Made by a program: the position numbers and the translations under genes. 64,000 bases of DNA from Stutzerimonas stutzeri (GTDB lineage: Bacteria; Pseudomonadota; Gammaproteobacteria; Pseudomonadales; Pseudomonadaceae). Positions 27,808-36,640 of the stretch are shown in pieces (the first letter of the stretch is position 1; the number at the start of each line of letters is the position of its first letter). The stretch covers positions 1 through 64,000 of the forward strand of contig NZ_POUT01000009.1 in assembly GCF_002890915.1 (NCBI RefSeq), given 5' to 3'. The notes beneath the pieces are model-generated. The model saw nothing but the letters and a program-made list of their open reading frames with translations, was not told the origin of the DNA and did no database searches.

Positions 27808-29661
27808 ATGGCACTCTCAGACCTGGCCGTTCGACAGGCCAAGGCAACTGGCAAGGCATACACCCTCCCTGACTTGGATGGCCTCTCCTTGGCCGTCACG
27901 GCTGCAGGGGGCAGGACTTGGCACTTCCGCTACTACTGGGCGGGCAAGCAGAAGCGGATGTCGCTCGGCACCTACCCGGAGGTGACGCTTCGCGAGGCCC
28001 GCAGCCTGCGCGACGAAGCGCGCGCCCTGCTGGCCAAAGGCACCAATCCTCGCGTTCACCGCAAGCAGAAGCGCACCGCTGTCCGGCTCGCCGACGAAAA
28101 CACCTTCGAGGCGGTGTATCGCAAGTGGCTCAAGCATCGCGGGCTCAGCCTCAAGGAAGGCCGGCAGACGACCCTCTCGATCCTTCCGCGCATCTTCGAC
28201 AAGGATGTGCTGCCGACCTTGGGCAAGCGGTCGGTCTATGAGATCAAGCGTCCCGACCTCTTGGAGGTGATCGCCAAGATCGAGAAGCGCAAGGCGCTCT
28301 CCGTTGCCGAGAAAGTCAGGACGTGGTTCAACCAACTGTTCCGCTACGCGCTGGTGATCGTGCCGGGCCTGGAGCAGAACCCCGCCTCCGATCTCGATGT
28401 GGTGGCGCTGCCGCTGCCACCCGTCAACCACAACCCATTCCTGCGCATGGCCGAACTGCCGAAGCTGTTGCAGCGGCTGCGCAGCTATCGCGGCAGGCGG
28501 CAGACCCAGCTCGGGCTGCGGCTATTGCTGCTGACCGGCGTGCGAACCGGCGAGCTGCGACAGGCGACGCCGGATCAATTCGATCTGGACCGCGGGCTGT
28601 GGATCATCCCGCCCGACGTCGTGAAGCAACTCCAGTTGGATATGCGCAAGAAGCGGCAGCAGCCGAAGGACATCCCGCCCTACATCGTGCCGCTGTCGAT
28701 TCAGGCCATGGAGATCGTCCGGCACCTGCTGGATGAGTTCAAGCCGGCCCAGCGCCACCTGTTCCGGCACGACAGCGACTTGAAGAAGCGCATCAGCGAG
28801 AACACGCTCAATGGTGCCCTCAAGCGCATGGGCTATCAGGAACGCCTGACGGGGCACGGCATCCGCGGCACGATGTCCACTGCGCTCAACGAGATCGGCT
28901 ACCCGAAGGTCTGGGTGGATGCACAGCTCTCGCATGTCGATCCCAACAAGGTCAGCGCGACCTACAACCATGCCGAGTACGTGGAGCAGCGTCGCCGCAT
29001 GATGCAGGACTGGGCCGATCGGCTCGACCTCTTCGAGCAGAACCAGGTCGAGGCGGCCAGCATGCCGCTCACCGTGCATCTGGAAGGCGTGCCCGCGTTC
29101 CCGAATGAGCAAACCGCAAGCGTACCCTCCACGCCGGTTGCCGCTTCGCCAATCCTGCTCGTGACGAAGCCGGGTGACGCCATGCCGTTGGTTTCTGCCG
29201 CCGCACATCGGCTGCCGGCGGTTCCGCCCCCTCGATCGGCAGCGCCGCTGGTGCCTTCGGACATTCAGCGCGAGAGGATGGAACTGTTCGATGTCTTCGA
29301 AGCGCCGCACAACCTTCCCGTTGCGGCGTTTGCCAAGATGGCGGGCAAGTCCCGCAGGTGGATCAGCTACGAGATCAAGGCGGGCAACTTGCTGGCGTTG
29401 AACGTGGGCAACCGCGGCCAGCGCGTGCCGGACTGGCACCTCGACCCACTCAAGCACGAGCTGATCCAGTCCGTCCTGAAGCTGACCAGGGGTGCGGACC
29501 CTTGGCAGATCTACCATGCACTGCTGCAACCGCGCTCGATGCTGCGGGGGCATTCGGCACTGGAGGGCGTGACGGCCGGCAATCTCGACAAGCTCGTCAT
29601 GGCAGTGAGCACAGCCGTGAAGGAAAGCGAATGGACCCCGCTGCGAGTCGGAGTCGCCTAG
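27808..29661 (+). CDS. int: ICE tyrosine integrase with extra C-terminal domain
   Basis: A 617-residue P4/IntB13-type recombinase. An N-terminal DUF4102 arm-binding domain (DLAVRQAKATGKAYTL) precedes the core; catalytic residues are Arg246 (TGVRTGEL), His350/Arg353 (HGIRG), His376 (LSHVD) and Tyr386 (SATYNHAEY). About 200 residues follow the core: a Pro/Ala-rich linker and a domain (from about 490) with DPWQIYHALLQPRSMLRG, resembling the toxin-binding end of Xre/MbcA/ParS proteins. ATG 27808 is preferred, with AGGAG 7 nt before it; an ATG 18 nt upstream is in frame. Confidence 0.93.
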   Translation: MALSDLAVRQAKATGKAYTLPDLDGLSLAVTAAGGRTWHFRYYWAGKQKRMSLGTYPEVTLREARSLRDEARALLAKGTNPRVHRKQKRTAVRLADENTFEAVYRKWLKHRGLSLKEGRQTTLSILPRIFDKDVLPTLGKRSVYEIKRPDLLEVIAKIEKRKALSVAEKVRTWFNQLFRYALVIVPGLEQNPASDLDVVALPLPPVNHNPFLRMAELPKLLQRLRSYRGRRQTQLGLRLLLLTGVRTGELRQATPDQFDLDRGLWIIPPDVVKQLQLDMRKKRQQPKDIPPYIVPLSIQAMEIVRHLLDEFKPAQRHLFRHDSDLKKRISENTLNGALKRMGYQERLTGHGIRGTMSTALNEIGYPKVWVDAQLSHVDPNKVSATYNHAEYVEQRRRMMQDWADRLDLFEQNQVEAASMPLTVHLEGVPAFPNEQTASVPSTPVAASPILLVTKPGDAMPLVSAAAHRLPAVPPPRSAAPLVPSDIQRERMELFDVFEAPHNLPVAAFAKMAGKSRRWISYEIKAGNLLALNVGNRGQRVPDWHLDPLKHELIQSVLKLTRGADPWQIYHALLQPRSMLRGHSALEGVTAGNLDKLVMAVSTAVKESEWTPLRVGVA

Positions 29662-29708
29662 CAGCAGGAGTACGGGATCGTGGCGAAACCGCGATCCCCG
29701 CGCGTCTG

Positions 29709-30368
29709 TCAGGACACCAAGCGCGCGCGGCGGGCGAATCTTGCCTGGGTGTCCGACATGGAAGCGTTGCGGCGCAGGAGGAAGGCCATCACGATCGTTG
29801 GTGCGCCGGCCAGCGGCCGCACGGCGATGCCTCGGCGTAGGTAGCTCGCCAGTCTCGCGGCAGGTGCAATGGCGATCCCGTACCCGGCGGCAACCAGCGT
29901 CATCGCCACATCGAATGTCTCCACCGTTTGCTCTCGCTCTTGCAGCGCGTTTTCGAACACACGCTGCACGGTCATGCGCCATGGTTCATCGGTCGTGGAC
30001 TGCGAGCAGATCAAGGGCTGCTTGAGCACTTCCCCGCACGGCACTTCACGGTAGGCCAGCAGGTGGGAGCGCTTGGCCACGGCGACCGCCAGCGTGTCAT
30101 GCCACAGCGGTTCGCATACCCAGCCAGGCCACTGCCGGGCAACCGCAGACAAGGCGAAGTCGAAGCCGTCGTCCGGCAGCTCTGCGCCTCGACCGGGATC
30201 TGTCCAGCCGGCCAGGACGGCATGGGTCTCCGGCTCTTCGGCACGCTGCAGGGCGAGCACGTCGGCGAGCTGGGGAGGCACCCATTCGCCGAGGACGGCC
30301 ATGCGAATTTCGGCGGTGATGTCACTCGATTCCACGTCCAGCTCCCCCAGGCGGTGAACTCGTGGCAA
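29709..30368 (-). CDS. LysR-type effector domain lacking the DNA-binding part
   Basis: About 219 residues that align with only the substrate-binding half of LysR regulators (IRMAVLGEWVPPQLADVL, DGFDFALSAV, then VAAGYGIAIAPAA). The usual N-terminal winged helix (about 60 residues plus linker) is absent, and no upstream frame on this strand supplies it. The start is an unassisted TTG at 30366-30368. It may be a ligand sensor that works with the divergent XRE protein, or a decayed regulator. Similar headless LysR proteins occur near ICE integrases. Confidence 0.65.
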   Translation of the reverse strand: MPRVHRLGELDVESSDITAEIRMAVLGEWVPPQLADVLALQRAEEPETHAVLAGWTDPGRGAELPDDGFDFALSAVARQWPGWVCEPLWHDTLAVAVAKRSHLLAYREVPCGEVLKQPLICSQSTTDEPWRMTVQRVFENALQEREQTVETFDVAMTLVAAGYGIAIAPAARLASYLRRGIAVRPLAGAPTIVMAFLLRRNASMSDTQARFARRARLVS

Positions 30369-30440
30369 CGGATCTCGAAGCCGTTGGATGAGTTAAGTTT
30401 AACGTGGTTTAAATCGTGACCGTGTTCGACGCTCTTGGCA

Positions 30441-30740
30441 ATGCCAAAGCGTTCGATCCAAAGGGGCCGCCCCACCGGCACCACTACCTACGAAGCGGAA
30501 CCAGCCATCGCGTTTGGGGCTGCCGTGCGGGAAGAAAGAACCAACCAGGGCATCGCTCAGGAAACGCTGGCCCACATGGCCGGCATCGAACGGTCGCACA
30601 TGGGCAAGATCGAGCGCGGCGAGCATGTCCCCACGCTCCCTCTCATCCTCAAGATTGCCCGTGCGCTGAAATGCAGTTCCGCCCACTTGATGACTCTGAC
30701 CGAAGCCAAGCTGGCGGAGTCGGCCCCATCCGCAGATTGA
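30441..30740 (+). CDS. XRE-family transcriptional regulator
   Basis: A 99-residue protein with one Cro/C1 helix-turn-helix (RTNQGIAQETLAHMAGIERSHMGKIERG). It lacks a peptidase or sensor domain. It diverges from the LysR-like gene over 72 nt that contain a repeated GTTTAA motif (near 30396 and 30407), a plausible operator. In ICEs such small regulators often control integrase and transfer genes. The start is uncertain: ATG 30441 or TTG 30435, and neither has a good ribosome site. Confidence 0.8.
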   Translation: MPKRSIQRGRPTGTTTYEAEPAIAFGAAVREERTNQGIAQETLAHMAGIERSHMGKIERGEHVPTLPLILKIARALKCSSAHLMTLTEAKLAESAPSAD

Positions 30741-30766
30741 AGCCGGCCCGCACAGCGGTCGCATGC

Positions 30767-32611
30767 CTACGCCTGATCGTCGTCCTTGGCCCCAAGGGCT
30801 GAATCTTCGCGCTTTGCGGCCTCGTTGAGGAGCCGCAGGTATGGGTTGTCTGGCGGCGTCTCCTGGAACAGCGCATCCGGGCTGACGAGCAGGTAGCCGT
30901 GCAGCCGGCGCGACTTGCGCGGCCCCGTGACTTCGCAGGTCCAGATGTTCAGCCCGCTCGGCTGCTTGCGGTGCTGTCCCAGCTTCTCGAAGCGCTTCTG
31001 CACCCACTGCCACCCCTCCAGCTTCTCCTGCTTGGCCAGCGCGGCGACTTGAAGGTACTCCTGCGCGTAGCGCTGGAACACGCCGGGGCTGACGAGGTAG
31101 GTCGTACCGGCGACGGTATGCACCAGGGCCTTGGCGTCGTTGATGATGAGCTTGCGCGTCTGGATGCTCTGACGCAGCCAGGCCACGAAGTGCGCCCCGG
31201 AGGGCTCCGCGCGATCCTGGGAAGACGCGAGGCTCATCTGCGGCGGGGGCATGGTCGAAGGGGCCGGCTCGGGCTCGGCAACAGGGGAACTCGGGATCTC
31301 CGGTGTCGCGGGTGGAGCGGTGTCGCCCAGCAGGTCGAGCAGCGCGGCCACGCCGGCATCCGTGGCTGTGGATGCGATCGGCGCCGCGCTCGCGGATGCA
31401 GCTTCGATGCCTTCGGCGCGCGGCCCATCGGCCACCGCCGGCGCCTGCGGCTCCGCCTGTTCCTCCTCGACCTGCACACGGCCTGCGAACGGCGCCGGCC
31501 GGTCAGCGGCATCCCAAATCATCGCCGGCGAGAGTTTCAGGAAGGTGAAGGCGTGCGACCAGCCGGCGTCGCTGGTGACGGTAGCCTTCCAGATCGCCTT
31601 GCCATCCGGCGTCGGTTGCACGATGCCGTGATCCTGCAGCACGTTGAACACCGCCGTGTTGCTCGCCGGGATGCCGTCGATGCCCTGCGACAGCAGATGG
31701 GCGCGCAGCTTGTCGGAGACGGTCTTGCTCACCAGCCACAGAGCGTCTTGGGTCAGCCAGCCGTCCGCCGGACCGGCCTGGTTCAACTTGAATTCTTCCT
31801 TGAGCAGGTAGCGCAAGCCGTCGAGCAATTTGCGTTGCAGCGCATGCTTGGGCGCCGCCAGCGCCTTGCTGGGATCGCCGCCGAGTTCCTGGGCGACCGA
31901 TGCCTGGTCGGCCTGCACGACCAGTTCGCCGAGCGTGCCGGCGTGCTCGTACTGGCCGGCCAGCACGTACAGCAGCGCGGCCCAGAGGTCGGGATAGCCG
32001 CTGAGCCAGTCGAAGATGTCCCGATCGAGAAGGCGCGCGTAGAGCAGCCCGGTGGCGGCGCTGTGCAGGCGGTACTCGCGCTCCATTCGGTAACGGAAGC
32101 GGTAGGGCTTTCGCAGCGGGCCGTGCCAAGGATGCCAGACGCTGCCGTCGGCATGTTCGACGTGCAGATCGACCGCAATCTTGCCGATGTCGTGCAGCAG
32201 GGCCGCGTAGGCCGTGCCTGCGGTCCAGGCTTCGGCCTGGGCCGCCTGCGCCTCTGGCGTGACGCCCGCAGGCAGCAGGTATGACTGCCGCAGCTTCAGC
32301 GCATAGGCGACGATCTCCAGGCCGTGGTCCAGCATGCCGCCCGGATAGGCGTGGTGGTGGTTCTCGGAGGCCGGGAACTGCTGGACCAGCTCGGCGTAGC
32401 GCTCCAGTGGGGCGAGGTAGAGCGTGGCGAACTGCCGGCGCGAGAGCGATGTGCGTTGCCAGATGTGTTCCAGCAGTTTCTGCCGGCGCGGCGTGGCCAG
32501 CAGCGATGCGGCCGACTCCGGCCGCATCGACCCTTTCGGAGTTTCGATGGCGGAGGTGGGCGGCGTGCCGGCGGTGGGTGGCACCCTTTTGCGCTGGAAC
32601 AGCGAGAGCAT
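30767..32611 (-). CDS. traI: ICE relaxase TraI (MobH type)
   Basis: A 614-residue TraI_2-family relaxase that nicks oriT and leads DNA transfer. The N-terminal part has the HD-type metal motifs: three His at 85-87 (ENHHHAYPGGMLDH, then His96) and His140-Asp141 in LLHDIGKIAVDLH. A Pro/Ala-rich linker (about 390-460) leads to the C-terminal TraI_2_C domain with LVSPGVFQRYAQEYL. It converges on the XRE gene and is separated from the tra operon by AbiE and DUF3742. The promoter side carries an unusual purine-rich tract. Confidence 0.92.
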   Translation of the reverse strand: MLSLFQRKRVPPTAGTPPTSAIETPKGSMRPESAASLLATPRRQKLLEHIWQRTSLSRRQFATLYLAPLERYAELVQQFPASENHHHAYPGGMLDHGLEIVAYALKLRQSYLLPAGVTPEAQAAQAEAWTAGTAYAALLHDIGKIAVDLHVEHADGSVWHPWHGPLRKPYRFRYRMEREYRLHSAATGLLYARLLDRDIFDWLSGYPDLWAALLYVLAGQYEHAGTLGELVVQADQASVAQELGGDPSKALAAPKHALQRKLLDGLRYLLKEEFKLNQAGPADGWLTQDALWLVSKTVSDKLRAHLLSQGIDGIPASNTAVFNVLQDHGIVQPTPDGKAIWKATVTSDAGWSHAFTFLKLSPAMIWDAADRPAPFAGRVQVEEEQAEPQAPAVADGPRAEGIEAASASAAPIASTATDAGVAALLDLLGDTAPPATPEIPSSPVAEPEPAPSTMPPPQMSLASSQDRAEPSGAHFVAWLRQSIQTRKLIINDAKALVHTVAGTTYLVSPGVFQRYAQEYLQVAALAKQEKLEGWQWVQKRFEKLGQHRKQPSGLNIWTCEVTGPRKSRRLHGYLLVSPDALFQETPPDNPYLRLLNEAAKREDSALGAKDDDQA

Positions 32612-32629
32612 GGCGAACCCCGGATGACG

Positions 32630-32760
32630 GGCTGCTTGGGGCGCCTTTTGGCCTTTTCAGGATAGGGCCTTTCCCCTTGGCGCCCTTCCTTTGCCCCTTC
32701 CCAGCCCTTTGGCCTTTGTCGAAAGCCTTTGGGTATAGGGCCGCTGCTGCGCGGGTGCCA
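32630..32760 (-). promoter_or_regulatory. Purine-rich repeated AAAGG tract upstream of traI
   Basis: Read on the minus strand, this stretch has about eight A-rich AAAGG/AAGGGG units spaced roughly 9-16 nt apart (for example AAAGGCTTTC, AAAGGCC, AAAGGAAGGG, AAAAGGCC). One strand is nearly all purine over long runs. It lies directly before the relaxase gene, so it could contain an oriT, an upstream element or a regulator-binding array. No gene is seen. Confidence 0.4.
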
Positions 32761-32813
32761 CGATGAATGCGGCATGGGGCAATCCCGGCAAGTGGGGCGC
32801 TGCGGGATGTTCG

Positions 32814-33734
32814 TCAGCTCTGGCCCAAGCCGGTGTCGAGGGCGGCGGATTGCGCTGCGAAGTCGTCGGGACGGCGCTTGCGGAAGGTTTCGAGATTGGC
32901 GAGCTTCCAGCGCAGTGCCGGCAGTTGCGCGGCGTGCTGGCACTGCACCAGCGACCAGTCCGGTTCTGCGCGCGCCAGCCCGCTCAGAAACTGCTTGTGC
33001 GCGGTGCTCAGTCGCTGTGGCAGCTCGCGCCGCATCCTGGCGCGAGCATCGAGCAGTGTCTCCAGGGAGCAGTCCACTTCGGTCATGCCGACAAAGGCCC
33101 GCTCGTACTCGCCGGCGATGTCCTTGTCGTTGCCGAACAGCACTTCGTGGGGCGGCCGGTTGTGGCCCGCCAGATAGATCACGAAGCACTCGACCATGCC
33201 GTCGCTGATGTCGCCCGATTCGTAGAGCTGCCACACGTCGAACAGGTCGCGGGGGTGCTGCCGATCCAGCGCGGCCACCAGCTTGCTGGCGTACAGCTCG
33301 TCCGGTGCCAGAACCGGCAGCTCGAACTCGACGCCGAACAGATCGCTGGTCTTGGCGCTCAGCGGCCGCCGCTCGACGGGCAGCACGCTGCCTCGGAACA
33401 CGACGTTGACCTCGATCTTCACCTGGTTGGCATCGTTCTCGACGATCAGCTTGGTGTCCCCCAGGTCCTTGGCGCGAACCAGGCGTGTCTGCACGCCCAG
33501 CGGTGCAACGCGCGCGGCGATGGCGGCCAGCTCCTGGTTGATGGCTTGCAGCGCTTCGTCGCGCGGCGTCTGCCACGGGAGGTACACCACGTCGATGTCC
33601 ACCGACAGGCGCGGCATGTCCCGCACGAAGAGGTTGATGGCCGTGCCGCCCTTCATGGCGAAGATGTCGTTGGCGAACACGTCGGGCGCGACGGCCAGCA
33701 GCAGGCGAACGGTGTCCGCGTAGGTCTTATCCAT
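32814..33734 (-). CDS. abiEii: AbiEii-type nucleotidyltransferase toxin
   Basis: A 306-residue DUF1814-type toxin of type IV toxin-antitoxin / abortive infection systems. It has the nucleotidyltransferase motif KGGTAINLF (28-36) with the metal-binding Asp pair in SVDIDVVYL (Asp46, Asp48), then KIEVNVVFRG and LYASKLVAALDRQHPRDLFD. Such toxins modify RNA (tRNA acceptor ends for MenT-like members) and stop growth during phage attack. The start overlaps the antitoxin gene by 8 nt, so both are made together. Confidence 0.9.
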   Translation of the reverse strand: MDKTYADTVRLLLAVAPDVFANDIFAMKGGTAINLFVRDMPRLSVDIDVVYLPWQTPRDEALQAINQELAAIAARVAPLGVQTRLVRAKDLGDTKLIVENDANQVKIEVNVVFRGSVLPVERRPLSAKTSDLFGVEFELPVLAPDELYASKLVAALDRQHPRDLFDVWQLYESGDISDGMVECFVIYLAGHNRPPHEVLFGNDKDIAGEYERAFVGMTEVDCSLETLLDARARMRRELPQRLSTAHKQFLSGLARAEPDWSLVQCQHAAQLPALRWKLANLETFRKRRPDDFAAQSAALDTGLGQS

Positions 33735-34485
33735 GAGGTCTCAGGCTCAGCAAGGTGCCGTCATCGAGCCGGCTCATCCAGCGCGTGTTGCTGCCGGTGC
33801 GAACCGGGTACTGCTCCAGCAGGGCATCGACATCCACGAGGCTGGTCTCGCGCGCCCAGGTGAGGAACAGGCGCACGGCCTTCACGCTGGCGCAGCAGGA
33901 CAGCAATTGTCCGAGCAAGTCCTTGCGGGGGGAACGCAGTCCATCGAAGATGTTGCGGGCCTCTTCGAGGCTCTGCTTGACGCCGGCTTCGTACAGCAGC
34001 TCCAGAACGGCACGCTCGGAGGCAGCCACCCGCAGATCCTCGGGCAGGCCAGGCGGCGTGGTCAGGGTCTTGCTGGCCAGCGTCGTGTCCGGCCAGTCGA
34101 ACAGGCGGGCGTGGACGTAGCGGGCCGGAAAGCGCGAGGTGAACCAGGCCGGCAACGCGAAACGACCGTCACCCCACAGCACCAGCGTCTCCCGGCTGCC
34201 CAGGTTGTGCCGCACGCCCTGCAGGGCCAGGGCGCTCTTGCCGCCGACGTGCAGGCCGGGCACGCGCTGTTGCAGGAACTTCAGCGCGCCGTAGACCCCG
34301 AACTCATCGTTCGGGAAGGCATAGACGCCATGGGCCAGGCGCACGAGCCACCCGCCGTCGGCATAGTGGGCGGCGAGCTGGGGCGACACCCCGAACTGGT
34401 TCAGGGTGGCAAGGTCGAACGGCGCCCCGCGGGGGAGTCCCGCCTGCAGCCGCTTGATTACCTGGTGCCTAGAATTTCCATCCAT
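33727..34485 (-). CDS. abiEi: AbiEi-type antitoxin / transcriptional repressor
   Basis: A 252-residue antitoxin. The N-terminal winged-helix region (FDLATLNQFGVSPQLAAHYADG, then LVRLAHGVYAFPND) binds DNA; the rest is the AbiEi C-terminal domain (SERAVLELLYEAG). AbiEi proteins counter the toxin and repress their own operon. The start at 34485 is chosen because family members begin here and the ATG lies at the edge of a perfect palindrome. Its upstream region is AT-rich compared with the ICE backbone, a sign of separate origin. Confidence 0.87.
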   Translation of the reverse strand: MDGNSRHQVIKRLQAGLPRGAPFDLATLNQFGVSPQLAAHYADGGWLVRLAHGVYAFPNDEFGVYGALKFLQQRVPGLHVGGKSALALQGVRHNLGSRETLVLWGDGRFALPAWFTSRFPARYVHARLFDWPDTTLASKTLTTPPGLPEDLRVAASERAVLELLYEAGVKQSLEEARNIFDGLRSPRKDLLGQLLSCCASVKAVRLFLTWARETSLVDVDALLEQYPVRTGSNTRWMSRLDDGTLLSLRPHG

Positions 34486-34500
34486 GCTATAAAAATAGCA
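34485..34500. promoter_or_regulatory. Palindrome at the abiEi start (candidate operator)
   Basis: TGCTAT-AAAA-ATAGCA, a perfect 6-bp inverted repeat, abuts the abiEi start codon. AbiEi repressors bind inverted repeats in their own promoters, so this may be the operator. The TATAAAAAT core could also serve as a -10 region. Confidence 0.45.
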
Positions 34501-34707
34501 CGGAATCCAATCAATCCTAGAGCTATTGCAAGAACGCGCAGGGAAAGTAGCATAACATTTGATTTCCAGTGCAGAATCTAATCGACCTGCGACCCAGGCC
34601 GACCCGGCTCTGCCAGCCGCAACCCGCCCTCCTGATCGCGGTCTATGCTGGAGGGCAAGCCGCGACCGGCCACTCCGCGAGGTGAGGCAACACTGAAGCC
34701 GAGGCAC

Positions 34708-35082
34708 ATGAGCATGACCACCAACACGCACAACGGGCGCTGGAGCCACCGGCTGGGCCGGGGGGCTGGCCGTGCCTGGCGTGGATACCTCCGCCGCGAG
34801 CAGCGTGTCGCCGGCTGGCTGGTGACGCGCGGGGTGCCCGCGGGCGCGGCGACGGCGGTGCTCTGGATCATCAAGCTCGCCGTGCTCGGTGTGCTGCTCT
34901 ATTCCGCGTTCTGGCTGGGCTTGCTGCTGGTCTTTGCGGCGATCGCTGCCTGGGTGGTACGCAACGCTGATGCCGACGAAAGCAGTGACGATGACGAGCC
35001 TCAGTGGCGAAACGGCGTGGACGGATACGGTCTCTACCGGGGAGAGGTACGCATCGACGGCGGCAGCGCGGACGACGAGTAG
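34708..35082 (+). CDS. DUF3742 family ICE protein
   Basis: A 124-residue protein found in ICEs of this class. N-terminal basic segment (GRWSHRLGRGAGRAWRGYLR), one or two central helices (AATAVLWIIKLAVLGVLLYSAFWLGLLLVFAAIAAWVV given here in outline), and an acidic tail (DESSDDDEPQWRNGVDGYGLY). Function unknown. It is the only backbone gene here on the plus strand, convergent with traG. GAGG lies 4 nt before the ATG at 34708. Confidence 0.8.
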   Translation: MSMTTNTHNGRWSHRLGRGAGRAWRGYLRREQRVAGWLVTRGVPAGAATAVLWIIKLAVLGVLLYSAFWLGLLLVFAAIAAWVVRNADADESSDDDEPQWRNGVDGYGLYRGEVRIDGGSADDE

Positions 35083-35101
35083 CGAATCGCCACTCTCGGC
35101 G

Positions 35102-36625
35102 CTACTTTGCCTTCGCTGCTTTGATTGCAAGGTCAGCGCCTTTGCCTCCCGCAGACTTGGCGCCATCGGTGGCTGCTGAGAGCATCTGCGAAATGTTGCC
35201 TACGCGGACACCAACCCAGGCGAGCGCAGCTACCCAAAATGCCGGCAGCACGATGAACATCATCGCCATGACGAAGTTGAGCAGCATGTCGCCAAAGGCG
35301 TTGTTCAAGCCGATCAGCGGATCGAAGTTGGCGTGCGGCCTGTCCGCGCCAAACCCCCAGCCGTAGAGCGCATCCAGGATCGTGCTGTCGATCCAGCGCG
35401 CGAGTTGGAACCAGAAGTCCACGAAGAACAGCGCGAACTGGACGCAGCTCACCGTCACCACCGTCTTCAGGTCGTAGGTGCCGATCAGCAGCACCAGCGG
35501 GATGCAGATGACGAGCGCCATCTTGAGCATCGTCAGCACCATCGGCAGCGCCTGGCGCACCACGTCCATCGCCGGAAAGAAGCCCAGCGAGCCGACGGTC
35601 AGCCCCAGATCGCTCGCGCCGCGCGTGACGATGTTCGGCAGCGTCTTGTCGATCTGGCCGCCGTAGTCGGTGTAGACGGCGCCCTGGTTCATCTTCTGCT
35701 GCCGCGGTGAGACGACGGCGCGGATCACCGAGTCATTGACCTCGCTCTGCGACAGGAAGCCCACCCAGCGCCCGATGCGGGTCAGCAGGTCCGGGTCGAC
35801 CTGTGCCAGCAGCCGGCTGCGCAGTCCCTGGCCGCCATCGGCCCACCACTGCCGGCAGGATGGATAGCCGCCGCCGCTGTCCACCTGTGCCAGCCCTGCA
35901 TCGCGGGTCGCGTCGTAGGGCCAGGCCGTGCGTGGGGCCTTGGCGCGATAGGTGTCATAGAAGCCGGGCGTGTCGAGGAAGTAACTCGACCCGATCCAGG
36001 TCACGTCGTTCATCTGCTCGTCGGAGAGCGTCGGCCGGTTCATGAACAGCTTGGCGCGCGACGGCCCATAGCAGTCGTGCGTGAAGTCGGCGACCTCCTG
36101 TGCCAGCACCGGATCGTCGATGCGCGTGGCATCGACATCCATACGAATCTGACGCAGGTCCGTGCCGCAGGGAATCGCCGCCACCGCGGCGCCGGTGACC
36201 GCCTTTGAGATGGCGTGCATGAAGAACCACCACACCGGCACCAGCGCACTCTGGTTGTTGAGCGCCGTGTAGACGTTGGACCAGCCCGTGTCGTTGGGCA
36301 GCGGGACGTTGACCTGGCATTGCGCGGAGCGCGTGGTGTCGAACCTGATCGTGGCGAGATCCACCGGGATGAACGGGATGCCGGCGAACATGATGACCAC
36401 GATCGCCACCCACACCCGGTTCTCGATGCGCATCGACGACAGCACGCCCTTGTTGCCTTCGTCCGCACCTTCGCTGCGGGCCTTGAGCCATTCCTGGATC
36501 ACGATGGCCACGAACGGCAGCGCGAACACGCCGCTGGCCACGAGAATGCTCCAGATGCCGTTATTGACCACCCAAGCCACCAGGGTCAGGTAATACTCCA
36601 GGTAGTCCGTGGTGTAGAGCGTCAT
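35102..36625 (-). CDS. traG: TraG-like conjugal transfer membrane protein
   Basis: A 507-residue TraG_N-type protein of the mating apparatus, likely for pilus assembly or mating-pair stabilisation. Helices near the N-terminus (VVNNGIWSILVASGVFALPF), a long periplasmic domain with several Cys, and a cluster of helices near the C-terminus (LPMVLTMLKMALVICIPLV and following). It is the last gene of the leftward transfer operon, 15 nt after the small membrane protein gene. Confidence 0.85.
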   Translation of the reverse strand: MTLYTTDYLEYYLTLVAWVVNNGIWSILVASGVFALPFVAIVIQEWLKARSEGADEGNKGVLSSMRIENRVWVAIVVIMFAGIPFIPVDLATIRFDTTRSAQCQVNVPLPNDTGWSNVYTALNNQSALVPVWWFFMHAISKAVTGAAVAAIPCGTDLRQIRMDVDATRIDDPVLAQEVADFTHDCYGPSRAKLFMNRPTLSDEQMNDVTWIGSSYFLDTPGFYDTYRAKAPRTAWPYDATRDAGLAQVDSGGGYPSCRQWWADGGQGLRSRLLAQVDPDLLTRIGRWVGFLSQSEVNDSVIRAVVSPRQQKMNQGAVYTDYGGQIDKTLPNIVTRGASDLGLTVGSLGFFPAMDVVRQALPMVLTMLKMALVICIPLVLLIGTYDLKTVVTVSCVQFALFFVDFWFQLARWIDSTILDALYGWGFGADRPHANFDPLIGLNNAFGDMLLNFVMAMMFIVLPAFWVAALAWVGVRVGNISQMLSAATDGAKSAGGKGADLAIKAAKAK

Positions 36626-36640
36626 GCCTGCCTCCCGGTC

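Noticed and set aside
28522..29982. 486-codon minus-strand frame over the integrase
   Set aside because: Shadow of the integrase; catalytic residues of the recombinase are all on the plus strand.
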